Part shown: positions 1 through 6,517 of the stretch, piece after piece
How the letters are laid out: every line of letters begins with the position of its first letter
Position numbering within the stretch: the stretch's first letter is position 1
NCBI GenBank assembly: GCA_023396535.1
Contig: JAEWWD010000225.1
Coordinates: forward strand, 1 to 11,195
Reading direction: 5' to 3'
Source: Bacillota bacterium
GTDB lineage: Bacteria > Bacillota > Clostridia > Christensenellales > CAG-138
DNA length: 11,195 nt
Program-made: the position numbers and the translations under genes
Notes under the pieces: generated by a model
What the model was told of the DNA's origin: nothing
What the model saw: the letters and a program-made list of their open reading frames with translations, nothing else
Database searches by the model: none

Positions 1-693
1 CCCCTGCTGATGTATGTGGCGGGCGTTGGCGGCCTCCTGGTGATGGAGCGGGACCTTGGCGCGGCGGTGCTCATATTGGGTACGGCGCTCATCGTGTTCT
101 ATGTGGCGACGGGCGATAAGGCGTTAACGGCCCTGGGCATTGGATTGGGAGGCACGGGCGCTGTGGCGAGCTATTATTTATTCGACCATGTGCGCGTACG
201 CGTTGCAATCTGGAAAAACCCGTGGGCGACGTATTCCGGCAACGGCTATCAGATCGCGCAGGGGCTTATGGCCATCGCGAGCGGCGGCTTATGGGGCATG
301 GGGCTTACGCGCGGCTCCCCCAAACTGATTCCCGCCTATCATACGGATTATATATTCGCCGTCATTTGTGAGGAATTCGGCGTTATCGTGGGTGTGTGCG
401 TGATCGCATTCTATCTTGTGTTTATCATACGCGGCGCTATGGTGGCCTTAAACGCGCCGGATCGTTTTACCATGCTGGTGGCGTTCGGCTGCACGGTGCT
501 TATTACGCTGCAGAGCTTTATCATCATAGCGGGCGTCATAAAACTCATACCGCTTACGGGCATCACGCTGCCGTTCGTAAGCTACGGCGGCAGTTCCATG
601 ATTGCCAGCATGATGTTGCTCGGCATATTGGAGGGAGTCGCCATACAGGGCGGTGAAACGCTGGAGCGCGCGCTCAGGGAGATGCCGGCATGA
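1..693 (+). CDS. ftsW: FtsW/RodA/SpoVE (SEDS) family peptidoglycan glycosyltransferase, 3' part only
   Basis: The reading frame is open from base 1, so this is the C-terminal part (about 230 residues) of a polytopic membrane protein whose start lies outside the window. SEDS proteins polymerise lipid II into glycan strands and work with a class B penicillin-binding protein. Visible hallmarks are an early MERDLGAA segment (family: ...ePDlGta), several hydrophobic segments, and the near-invariant C-terminal signature PLTGITLPFVSYGGSSM. This form is closest to FtsW/SpoVE; RodA usually has a PLP/VSYGG variant. The stop codon overlaps the next gene's ATG (ATGA at 690-693), which points to translational coupling with its partner PBP. 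FtsW, RodA and SpoVE cannot be separated firmly from this fragment. Family membership is very secure. Confidence 0.93.
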   Translation, partial: PLLMYVAGVGGLLVMERDLGAAVLILGTALIVFYVATGDKALTALGIGLGGTGAVASYYLFDHVRVRVAIWKNPWATYSGNGYQIAQGLMAIASGGLWGMGLTRGSPKLIPAYHTDYIFAVICEEFGVIVGVCVIAFYLVFIIRGAMVALNAPDRFTMLVAFGCTVLITLQSFIIIAGVIKLIPLTGITLPFVSYGGSSMIASMMLLGILEGVAIQGGETLERALREMPA

Positions 694-2186
694 ATACGAG
701 ACAAAACATCAAAGGCATGCTTGTGATATTCTGTGCGCTGTTTCTGGTGCTGTGTATCTACCTGGTATACATCATAGGCGCTTACGGTACGCGCTGGTTC
801 TCCAGTCCCTACAATTCCCGGCTGAGCGACCAGAAAAACAGGGTCATCGCCGGCGACATACTGGATAGAACGGGCAAAAAGCTCGCAACCACCGATTCGG
901 ACGGCGACCGCATATACATAGACGACAGCTCCATACGCCGCGCTACCGCGCATTCGGTGGGCGATAATTACGGGCAGACATTCGGCGCTGAGAATTTCTA
1001 TTCTAAATACCTGCTCGGGTTTGATCAAAGCATTTTCGAACGCATCGCGCAAGCGGTATCCGGCAAGCCGGGCTATGGGTCGGACGTAACGCTGACCATA
1101 GACGCTGCGCTTTGCGATACGGCATACGACGCGATGGACGATTACCACGGCGCAGTCGTCGTCATGAATTATAAAACGGGGGAAATACTCGCGAGCGTCA
1201 GCCAGCCCACGTTCGATCCTAAATACGTCGCCGAGTATCTCAACGGCGATCGTGATCTGGACAGTAGCGCCATGGTGAACCGCGTGACGAGCGGCCGCTA
1301 TACGCCCGGCTCCGTATTCAAAATCGTAACGGCGCTCGCGGCCATACGTTACCTGCCCGGCGTAACGGAACGCACATTCACCTGCGATGGGCCGCTTTGC
1401 TTTGATGCGAAAAGCGGCCGCTATTTGCCGAATGTGCATATTACCGCCGAAGAGGATATTGCTGCTTCAGAGGAAAATGAGCCGGGCATGAGCGGGGAAT
1501 ATCTTGTCGTGCGCGATTACAACGACGAGTACCACGGCGAAATCGACCTGAAAACGGCGTTCGCCAAATCCTGCAACCATGTGTTCGCACAGTTGGCCAT
1601 GGAGGTTGGTACCGACAGGCTCAGGCGCGTGGCGAAGGAGCTGGGCGTGGGGGACGACTTCCTGTTTGACGATATCGTTACCGCCGCTAGCAGTTTGGAT
1701 AAGGCGGATACGGAGGTGGACCTCGCGTGGTCCGGCGTGGGGCAGTATACGGATCTCATGACGCCCCTGCATATGTGCATGATCGCCGCCGGCGTCGCAA
1801 ACGACGGCGTGATGGTGGAGCCCAAGCTGCTCAAATCCATTACGAATTCGCTGGGCGTTTCCACGTTTGAGTTGAAGACCGAGACGTACCGCAAGGCTAT
1901 GTCGCCTACGGAAGCCGCGCAGTTGACTGAATTCATGATAGGTACGGTAAAAAACGGAACGGGCAGAAGCGCGGCGGTATCCGGGGCGACGGTTGCCGGG
2001 AAAACGGGCACAGCGGAGGTGTCTTCGGGGGAAGCCGCGCCAAACGCCTGGTTTGCGGGCTTTGTGGATGACGACGAACATCCGCTTGCGGTTTGCGTCG
2101 TGCTTGAAAAGGGCGGCAGCGGCGGCAGCAAGGCCGCGCCTATCGCGGCGAAGGTACTCAAAAAAGCGATCACGCTCGGATATTAA
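690..2186 (+). CDS. pbpA: Class B penicillin-binding protein (PbpA-like transpeptidase)
   Basis: A 498-residue protein predicted to cross-link peptidoglycan outside the membrane as partner of the SEDS protein upstream. A single N-terminal membrane segment spans about residues 9-32. A short juxtamembrane region follows with the DRTGKKLA motif (59-66), typical of class B PBPs. The transpeptidase motifs are all present: SVFK (Ser208 nucleophile, Lys211), SCN (294-296) and KTG (438-440). Length matches the compact PbpA group rather than the larger PBP2 or SpoVD types, and no PASTA domains are seen. Residues about 250-282, between the first two motifs, form an acidic Glu/Asp-rich stretch that looks like a surface insertion. 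The ATG overlaps the upstream stop. Family assignment is secure; whether it serves division, elongation or sporulation is not visible. Confidence 0.95.
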   Translation: MNTRQNIKGMLVIFCALFLVLCIYLVYIIGAYGTRWFSSPYNSRLSDQKNRVIAGDILDRTGKKLATTDSDGDRIYIDDSSIRRATAHSVGDNYGQTFGAENFYSKYLLGFDQSIFERIAQAVSGKPGYGSDVTLTIDAALCDTAYDAMDDYHGAVVVMNYKTGEILASVSQPTFDPKYVAEYLNGDRDLDSSAMVNRVTSGRYTPGSVFKIVTALAAIRYLPGVTERTFTCDGPLCFDAKSGRYLPNVHITAEEDIAASEENEPGMSGEYLVVRDYNDEYHGEIDLKTAFAKSCNHVFAQLAMEVGTDRLRRVAKELGVGDDFLFDDIVTAASSLDKADTEVDLAWSGVGQYTDLMTPLHMCMIAAGVANDGVMVEPKLLKSITNSLGVSTFELKTETYRKAMSPTEAAQLTEFMIGTVKNGTGRSAAVSGATVAGKTGTAEVSSGEAAPNAWFAGFVDDDEHPLAVCVVLEKGGSGGSKAAPIAAKVLKKAITLGY

Positions 2187-2230
2187 CGGAATACCAATTC
2201 TCGCAAATAAGAGTTAGACAGGCAAATGTT

Positions 2231-2475
2231 GGGGCATGCTAGAACAAGCCCTTGTTTCGCTAAAGTACAAAAGCGCTTTAGCGAGGCTCGCCGCGTAAAT
2301 TGTCACTCGGTTTCCCGTTGCGCAGGAAAGCTGTCGTGTTAATTTACGCTCCAGAGTGTCATTTTGCATCGTACACGCCGCTGTAAATGATGTGAAGCCT
2401 CAGGTTACATGAATTTCAAGAAGGTTTGTTAACTGAGGGCAAACGAGCAAAGGGCATGCTAAGCATGCCCTTTTT
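2231..2475 (+). ncRNA. Candidate structured RNA or attenuator leader upstream of the DUF2953 gene
   Basis: No convincing gene lies in the 312-nt gap 2187-2498, but it is dense in complementary segments. Stems I can pair by eye: 2257-2265 with 2276-2284 (9 bp); 2293-2301 with 2341-2349 (GCGTAAATT/AATTTACGC, 9 bp), enclosing 2311-2315 with 2325-2329 (TTTCC/GGAAA); 2359-2364 with 2385-2390 (TCATTT/AAATGA); and 2398-2407 with 2430-2438 (9 bp around a bulged G). The element ends in the terminator at 2449-2475. GGGCATGCT at 2232-2240 is repeated at 2452-2460, and both copies can pair with AGCATGCCC at 2462-2470. An end-closing helix and the terminator are therefore mutually exclusive. I saw no T-box, SRP, RNase P, tmRNA or common riboswitch signature. 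It could be a free small RNA or a cis-acting leader. Confidence 0.55.
2449..2475 (+). terminator. Intrinsic terminator just upstream of the DUF2953 gene
   Basis: An 11-bp perfect stem (AAAGGGCATGC, 2449-2459, with its complement at 2463-2473), a UAA loop and a run of five T ending at 2475. It sits 9 nt before the Shine-Dalgarno of the next gene, so it either ends the pbpA transcript or small RNA, or controls read-through into the downstream genes. Confidence 0.88.
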
Positions 2476-2498
2476 GCTTCTGAGGGAGGTGACGCCTT

Positions 2499-3116
2499 TT
2501 GCATCCGCTGTGGATTGTCGCGCTGCTGCTGCTTGCAGCCATCGGGATTGCGCTGTGCTATCCTGTCCGGCTTTTGCTAAAGGCAAATCTCGAAGCGCCA
2601 AAAGCCGTTGCGGCAGACCTTGAATTACAGTTCTTCAGCGGCTTGTTTCGTCTGCAATACCGTCTGGAGGCTACTCTGCTGCGGGAGCCATACCTGACGA
2701 TCAGGCTGTTTCACGGAAAAGAAGCGCCTCGCGTTCTGTGGCGATTGGGGCAAAAGAAGGCGCGCACCAAGCGCATGGGGCTGCCGCTCAATGAGGTCTG
2801 GCGCCACATCCGGCTGGACAAGCTGCACATTTCAGGCGAGCTTGGCATCCGCGACGACGCTTTCTGGACGGTACTGTTCGCGGGGGCGTTATGCGCGCTG
2901 CTGCAGAGTGCTATGGTGTATGTTTGCGCCGAAAAAAAACAATCCGCGTTGGAGGTGCGGATTGCGCCCGCCTTTACCATGGATTGCCTCCGGCTAAATT
3001 TGGAAGGCATAGCCGGATGCCCGCCCATCCATATTATTAGCGCCATCATGATATGGCATCTCAAGAACAGAAAGGGGCAAAAGGCGGTATGGCACATCCT
3101 ATCGAAAACATCATGA
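2499..3116 (+). CDS. DUF2953 family membrane-associated protein (YtfI-like)
   Basis: A 205-residue protein. The start is TTG at 2499, chosen because GGGAGGTGA (2484-2492) lies 6 nt upstream and no ATG is available nearby. The N-terminus is a hydrophobic membrane anchor (about residues 4-20), followed by a basic and amphipathic soluble region and a second hydrophobic stretch near residues 126-143. It matches the overall plan of DUF2953 proteins: membrane segment, then a beta-rich N-terminal half containing LRLxxxL-like strands. In Bacillus the family member ytfI is adjacent to ytfJ, as here. The function is unknown; the context suggests a role in spore formation. The assignment rests on architecture and neighbourhood, so it is good but not certain. 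The gene overlaps ytfJ by 28 nt. Confidence 0.75.
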   Translation: MHPLWIVALLLLAAIGIALCYPVRLLLKANLEAPKAVAADLELQFFSGLFRLQYRLEATLLREPYLTIRLFHGKEAPRVLWRLGQKKARTKRMGLPLNEVWRHIRLDKLHISGELGIRDDAFWTVLFAGALCALLQSAMVYVCAEKKQSALEVRIAPAFTMDCLRLNLEGIAGCPPIHIISAIMIWHLKNRKGQKAVWHILSKTS

Positions 3117-3550
3117 AAACTACAATGGAACAGCTCAAGGAGATGGTGGACGTCAATACCATCATAGGCGATCCGGTCATGACCGGCGGGGATACGGTGA
3201 TCGTGCCGGTATCGCGGGTCTGCCTGGGGTTCCTTTCCGGGGGCGGCGAATACTGCGGGAAAATCAAGGATAAGGATCACGAACAGCAGGAAGAGAACCG
3301 CCATCCCTTCGCAGGGACGTCTGTGGCGGGCCTGAATCTGACGCCCATGGCGTTTCTTACCATTACCGGCGGCGTCGTGCGCGTGCTGCCTGCGCATTAT
3401 AACAGCACGCTGGACCGCATTATTGAAATGGTGCCGGAAACAGTCCGGGAACTGGATCGCATCGTCAAGGAGGCTTGCCAATGCAAGCATCAGCACGCGC
3501 AAACGGCCGAAAACACGCCTAAAGAAAATCCTGAGAGCCCTGCGCAATAG
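3089..3550 (+). CDS. ytfJ: Spore protein YtfJ (GerW family)
   Basis: A 153-residue protein beginning MAHPIENIMKTTMEQLKEMV, followed by the family-defining DVNTIIGDPV (21-30), then VIVPVSRVCLGF (38-49) and a Gly-rich turn, and GLNLTPMAFLTITGGVVRVLP (about 81-101). These match Bacillus YtfJ along the whole core. YtfJ/GerW is a forespore-expressed protein reported to be needed for germination with L-alanine in Bacillus. I chose ATG 3089 because the family N-terminus starts here and purine-rich stretches lie upstream; an in-frame ATG at 3053 lacks a ribosome site and would add 12 unconserved residues. The tail after residue 115 is polar and includes a Cys/His-containing patch (CQCKHQH), variable in the family. 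It overlaps the DUF2953 gene by 28 nt, suggesting coupled translation. Confidence 0.93.
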   Translation: MAHPIENIMKTTMEQLKEMVDVNTIIGDPVMTGGDTVIVPVSRVCLGFLSGGGEYCGKIKDKDHEQQEENRHPFAGTSVAGLNLTPMAFLTITGGVVRVLPAHYNSTLDRIIEMVPETVRELDRIVKEACQCKHQHAQTAENTPKENPESPAQ

Positions 3551-3578
3551 CGGCTTTCGGATATGACGGGGAAACAAT

Positions 3579-4715
3579 ATGAAAGCGAAACGGCTCATAG
3601 CCGCGCTGTGCGCGCTGTGTCTGCTGTGCACGGGGCTGCCTGCCGGGGCGATGGCCCCATCTGAGGCGGAGCAGTTGAAAATTGGGGCGGGCGGCGCGGT
3701 CATCATGGACGCTGATACGACGCGCGTGCTCAGCGCCTATAACGCGCATGCACGGCTGCCCATGGCCAGTACAACCAAAGTCATGACAGCGTTGCTGGCG
3801 CTGGAAAACAGTTCCCTTGACGATATTGTAACCGTGCCCAAAGAAGCCTACGGGACGGAGGGATCGAGCATGTACCTGAATCTCGGCGAAAAAATTCGCA
3901 TGGAGGATCTGCTGTACGGGCTCATGCTTTCCTCCGGCAACGACGCGGCCGTTACCATCGCTATCTATATAGGCGGTTCTGTGGAAGGATTCGCGCAGAT
4001 GATGAATGAAAAGGCCGCGCAGCTTGGCTGCGCAAATACGCATTTTGTCACGCCCAACGGCCTGCATGATCCCGAACACTATACATCGGCGTACGATCTC
4101 GCGCTTATCGCGAGTGCAGCCATGCATAATCCGGATTTTCGCACTATCGTAGGCACAAAATACTGGAAGACGACATCCGGAGACATTGTGCGCACATTGA
4201 AAAACAAGAATAAAATACTCTGGCAGTATGAAGGCGGCAATGGCATAAAGACGGGCTTTACCAAGGATTCCGGCCGCTGTCTGGCGTTTTCGGCGGAGCG
4301 TGACGGGCATATGGTCGTCGGCATTGTGCTGGACTGCCCGGATATGTGGAACGCATCCACTTCGCTGCTGGATTATGCGTTTAAGAACTTTACATGGAAG
4401 AAGTTTGTCAGCGCGGGCGACACGGTTTGCATCGCGGATATTCAAAAGGGCATGCGGGATGGCTTGGAAATGGTCGCAAAAGAGGATATACTGATTCCAT
4501 TGCGCGAGGACGAGAATGATGACGCCGTGGAGCTCAGGGTGGATTGCCCGTGGACGCTCCCCGCACCGGTGTTCGCGGGGCAGGCTGTAGGCAGCTTGCA
4601 GGCGTGGAGCGACGGGCGTCTGTTGGCGTCGACGCCGCTGATAGCGGCCCAAACCGTACTGCGCAAGGAGTATCCGTATTATCTGTGGCGTATGGCGACC
4701 GAGTGGACGGCATAA
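3579..4715 (+). CDS. Serine-type D-Ala-D-Ala carboxypeptidase (peptidase S11, DacB/DacF-like)
   Basis: A 378-residue exported low-molecular-weight PBP that removes the terminal D-alanine from peptidoglycan stem peptides. A signal peptide covers about residues 1-26 (KAKR followed by a Leu/Ala/Cys core ending AGAMA). The catalytic motifs are in canonical order: STTK (Ser64, Lys67), SGN (119-121) and KTG (224-226). The family block NPNGLHD is present as TPNGLHD (158-164). The C-terminal region from about 275 fits the PBP5_C beta domain. The last residues (PYYLWRMATEW) are aromatic and could act as a weak membrane anchor. In Bacillus and many clostridia this gene precedes spmA-spmB, where it adjusts spore cortex cross-linking; spmAB are absent here. 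DacB versus DacF cannot be decided. Confidence 0.94.
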   Translation: MKAKRLIAALCALCLLCTGLPAGAMAPSEAEQLKIGAGGAVIMDADTTRVLSAYNAHARLPMASTTKVMTALLALENSSLDDIVTVPKEAYGTEGSSMYLNLGEKIRMEDLLYGLMLSSGNDAAVTIAIYIGGSVEGFAQMMNEKAAQLGCANTHFVTPNGLHDPEHYTSAYDLALIASAAMHNPDFRTIVGTKYWKTTSGDIVRTLKNKNKILWQYEGGNGIKTGFTKDSGRCLAFSAERDGHMVVGIVLDCPDMWNASTSLLDYAFKNFTWKKFVSAGDTVCIADIQKGMRDGLEMVAKEDILIPLREDENDDAVELRVDCPWTLPAPVFAGQAVGSLQAWSDGRLLASTPLIAAQTVLRKEYPYYLWRMATEWTA

Positions 4716-4767
4716 AACCCGTTCGCTGTATCCTCCGCCAGAGATAAGAGGCGAAAAGGGGGATACC

Positions 4768-5496
4768 ATGCGTCTGCAGAAATATCTGGCGGAGGCGGGC
4801 GTGGCGTCTCGCAGGCAGTGCGAGGAGTACATCCGGCAGGGTCGCGTGTGCGTGAACGGGGAAACGGCGGAAATCGGCCGTACAGTAGACCCGGAGAGGG
4901 ACGATGTGCGGTTGGACGGTCAACTGCTCAAGCGGGCGCAGCGGCGCGTTGTGCTGCTGTTTTACAAGCCGCGCGGCGTAGTATCCACCAGCAGCGATCC
5001 GCAGGGCAGAAAAACCGTGCAGTCATACTTCCTGGATTTCCCCGAACGGCTGTACAATGTGGGGAGACTGGATATCAATTCCGAGGGGCTTCTCGTGATG
5101 ACGAACGACGGGGGTCTTGCGCTCGCGATGACGCACCCGCGATACAAAATTCCCAAAACGTATTATGTGGTCTGCGATGGCGTGCTTTCCACTTCAGAGG
5201 CTGCACGGTTGACGAACGGAGTAGAGTTGTCTGACGGTATGACGGCTCCCGCGCGCGTGGAGCGCGTACGTCCCACTAAAACCGGTCAAACCAGTTTTCT
5301 GATTACCATTCGGGAGGGGCGAAACCGGCAGGTCAGGCGCATGCTGGAGGCGGTAGGTCATAAAACACTGCTTCTCAAACGGGAGCGCGTTGGCGCGCTG
5401 CATATTGAAGGGCTCCATCCGGGAGAGTGGCGCTACGCTACCGCTCAGGAGCTGGAATGGCTTGATAATTTGTCAACTGATAACAATATCTTATAA
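4768..5496 (+). CDS. rluB: RsuA-family 23S rRNA pseudouridine synthase (RluB-like)
   Basis: A 242-residue cytoplasmic enzyme that isomerises a uridine in rRNA. An S4 RNA-binding domain occupies about residues 1-50 (RLQKYLAEAGVASRRQCEEY, then the VNG turn). The catalytic domain follows, with the signature GRLDINSEGLLVMTNDG, in which Asp102 is the catalytic aspartate. Later family motifs are HPRYKIPKTYYV and EGRNRQVRRMLEAVGH. This is the RsuA/RluB/RluE/RluF subgroup. In Firmicutes the gene in this sporulation neighbourhood is normally rluB, which modifies helix 93 of 23S rRNA; that exact target is inferred from context. AGGGGG at 4757-4762 precedes the ATG at 4768. A 52-nt gap separates it from the carboxypeptidase gene, with no terminator visible between them. 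Confidence 0.95.
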   Translation: MRLQKYLAEAGVASRRQCEEYIRQGRVCVNGETAEIGRTVDPERDDVRLDGQLLKRAQRRVVLLFYKPRGVVSTSSDPQGRKTVQSYFLDFPERLYNVGRLDINSEGLLVMTNDGGLALAMTHPRYKIPKTYYVVCDGVLSTSEAARLTNGVELSDGMTAPARVERVRPTKTGQTSFLITIREGRNRQVRRMLEAVGHKTLLLKRERVGALHIEGLHPGEWRYATAQELEWLDNLSTDNNIL

Positions 5497-5525
5497 CATA
5501 TGCCATGTTTGCTCCTGTTTTCAAT

Positions 5526-5547
5526 GGCGCGGCGAATTCGCCGCGCC
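5526..5547. other. Perfect 22-bp palindrome after rluB
   Basis: GGCGCGGCGAA at 5526-5536 is followed directly by its exact complement TTCGCCGCGCC. As RNA it would form a very GC-rich stem, but no T tract follows on either strand (TGTCGCG on the + side). It may be a rho-assisted or weak terminator for the rluB unit, or a protein-binding palindrome. It lies 37 bp upstream of the -35 box of the next unit. Confidence 0.5.
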
Positions 5548-5583
5548 TGTCGCGTTCAATGGGTAATTTATTAGAAAATGCGC

Positions 5584-5613
5584 TTGAATTCCAGTCGTGA
5601 GAAATGTTACAAT
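5584..5613 (+). promoter_or_regulatory. Sigma-A-type promoter of the carboxyltransferase operon
   Basis: TTGAAT (5584-5589), an 18-bp spacer, and TACAAT (5608-5613) preceded by TG one base away (extended -10, TGTTACAAT). Predicted start of transcription is around 5620, giving a roughly 125-nt leader before the ATG at 5746. The leader is A/T-rich and has no convincing gene. Confidence 0.7.
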
Positions 5614-5745
5614 AGCCACATATTATACTGCGGGAGGATGCGATTTTTAGCTAATCCGATAGTATCCTATCCTATAAGCTATATTTGTATCCTTGTGGTA
5701 ACATAATGATTTCTTTTAACCTATCTCATTTAAGGAGGTGAAGAA

Positions 5746-6453
5746 ATGGGATTATCGGGGATTTCCACGGGTGGATTGCTCCTGTTGGCGGTCATTATCG
5801 GCGTGCTGATCATGATCGCTGTGGCGATTGAGAAGCGGCGCAGAAACGCGGGAAGCGGGCCTTTGGAAACAAGACGGGATCTGTCTGACACCGCGTATGA
5901 CATACAGCAGTATATACCGAACAGACAGCAGTTTGTTGCAGCCGTTGCGGCCGCTATCGCGGCGGATATGGGTACTCAACCGCAGGGGCTTCGCATTCGT
6001 TCCATACGTCCGCTGCATGCTGCCAGGAGTCGCTCTCAGCTTGTGGCGGCCGTGGCGGCCGCTATCGCGGCGGATATGGGCACGGAACCGCAAGGCCTTC
6101 GTATCCACTCTATACGTCCGGTGGGCGTCGCAATGAGCCGTTCCCAGCTCGTCGCGGCCGTGGCGGCGGCTATCGCAGCGGATATGGGTACGGAACCGCA
6201 GGGGCTGCGCATCCATTCCATACGCCAGGTGGGCGCTGCGGCGAACCGTTCTCAGCTGGTGGCTGCCGTTGCCGCGGCGATCGCATCGAATATGGGTACG
6301 GAACCGCAGGGGCTGCGCATTCATTCCATTCGCCCTGTGGGCGCTGCAACGAACCGTTCCCTGCTTGTCGCTGCGATATCCGCGGCCGTCGCGACACATA
6401 TGGGGACGGATGTAACCGGACTTCGTATTCATTCCATCCGTAAGGTTTCTTAA
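5746..6453 (+). CDS. Membrane-anchored protein with five tandem OadG/MmdE-like repeats
   Basis: A 235-residue protein with a near-ideal ribosome site (AAGGAGGTG, 5731-5739). One membrane segment covers about residues 7-28, followed by basic EKRRRN and a linker to residue 58. The rest is five copies of a 36-residue unit (59-94, 95-130, 131-166, 167-202, and a shortened 203-235). Consensus per unit: RSQLVAAVAAAIAADMG, then TEPQGLRIHSIRPVG, an Ala-rich helix followed by a short strand. That helix-strand pattern (VAAIAAAIA..G...IRSIRR) is characteristic of the C-terminal end of sodium-pump decarboxylase gamma and epsilon subunits (OadG/MmdE), which normally carry it once. The N-terminus is not a clear canonical OadG segment. 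It leads an operon with a biotin carrier and a carboxyltransferase, so a scaffolding or membrane-tethering role for that enzyme is inferred. Confidence 0.85.
   Translation: MGLSGISTGGLLLLAVIIGVLIMIAVAIEKRRRNAGSGPLETRRDLSDTAYDIQQYIPNRQQFVAAVAAAIAADMGTQPQGLRIRSIRPLHAARSRSQLVAAVAAAIAADMGTEPQGLRIHSIRPVGVAMSRSQLVAAVAAAIAADMGTEPQGLRIHSIRQVGAAANRSQLVAAVAAAIASNMGTEPQGLRIHSIRPVGAATNRSLLVAAISAAVATHMGTDVTGLRIHSIRKVS
5920..6450 (+). repeat. Five tandem 108-bp coding repeats
   Basis: Unit boundaries are 5920-6027, 6028-6135, 6136-6243, 6244-6351 and 6352-6450 (the last is 99 bp). Each encodes the same Ala-rich helix plus LRIHSIR strand. Units 2, 3 and 4 are the most alike in protein; units 1 and 5 carry most of the amino-acid changes. 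Third codon positions differ widely between units 2 and 3, so these are not fresh duplications. Units 3 and 4 share a longer identical DNA stretch (around 6182-6210 and 6290-6318). Confidence 0.95.
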
Positions 6454-6517
6454 ACTCGAAGGCGAATACAGCGGTATAACCGCCTGGATCAACAATATTA
6501 CAGCAGGAGGCAATATA

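Noticed and set aside
1437..1536. Possible frameshift or inserted sequence in the PBP gene around the acidic stretch
   Set aside because: The frame stays open, codon use is like the flanks, and all three catalytic motifs are in order, so it is most simply a surface insertion.
2187..2498. T-box leader, 6S RNA, SRP RNA, RNase P RNA or tmRNA
   Set aside because: I looked for the T-box GGUGG/ACCGCG core, the SRP GGAAG loop region, RNase P AGGAAAGUCC/ACAGAA and a tRNA-like end, and found none. Serial hairpins do not fit the single long 6S rod. A short CAGGAAAG match alone is not enough for RNase P.
2711..3706. 331-codon open frame on the minus strand
   Set aside because: It runs antisense across three convincing + strand genes, lacks a ribosome site and has low-complexity, His/Arg-rich composition.
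3519..4832. 437-codon open frame on the minus strand across the carboxypeptidase gene
   Set aside because: It mirrors a clear S11 peptidase with all catalytic motifs on the + strand. The antisense protein is rich in Arg, His and Cys with no recognisable domain, as expected of a shadow frame.
5638..5706. 22-codon small open frame in the leader of the carboxyltransferase operon
   Set aside because: GGGAGG abuts the ATG with no spacing, so initiation would be poor, and the peptide shows no leader-peptide features such as runs of one amino acid.
5920..6450. CRISPR-like tandem repeats
   Set aside because: The units are 108 bp, contiguous and in frame with no spacers; they are protein-coding repeats.
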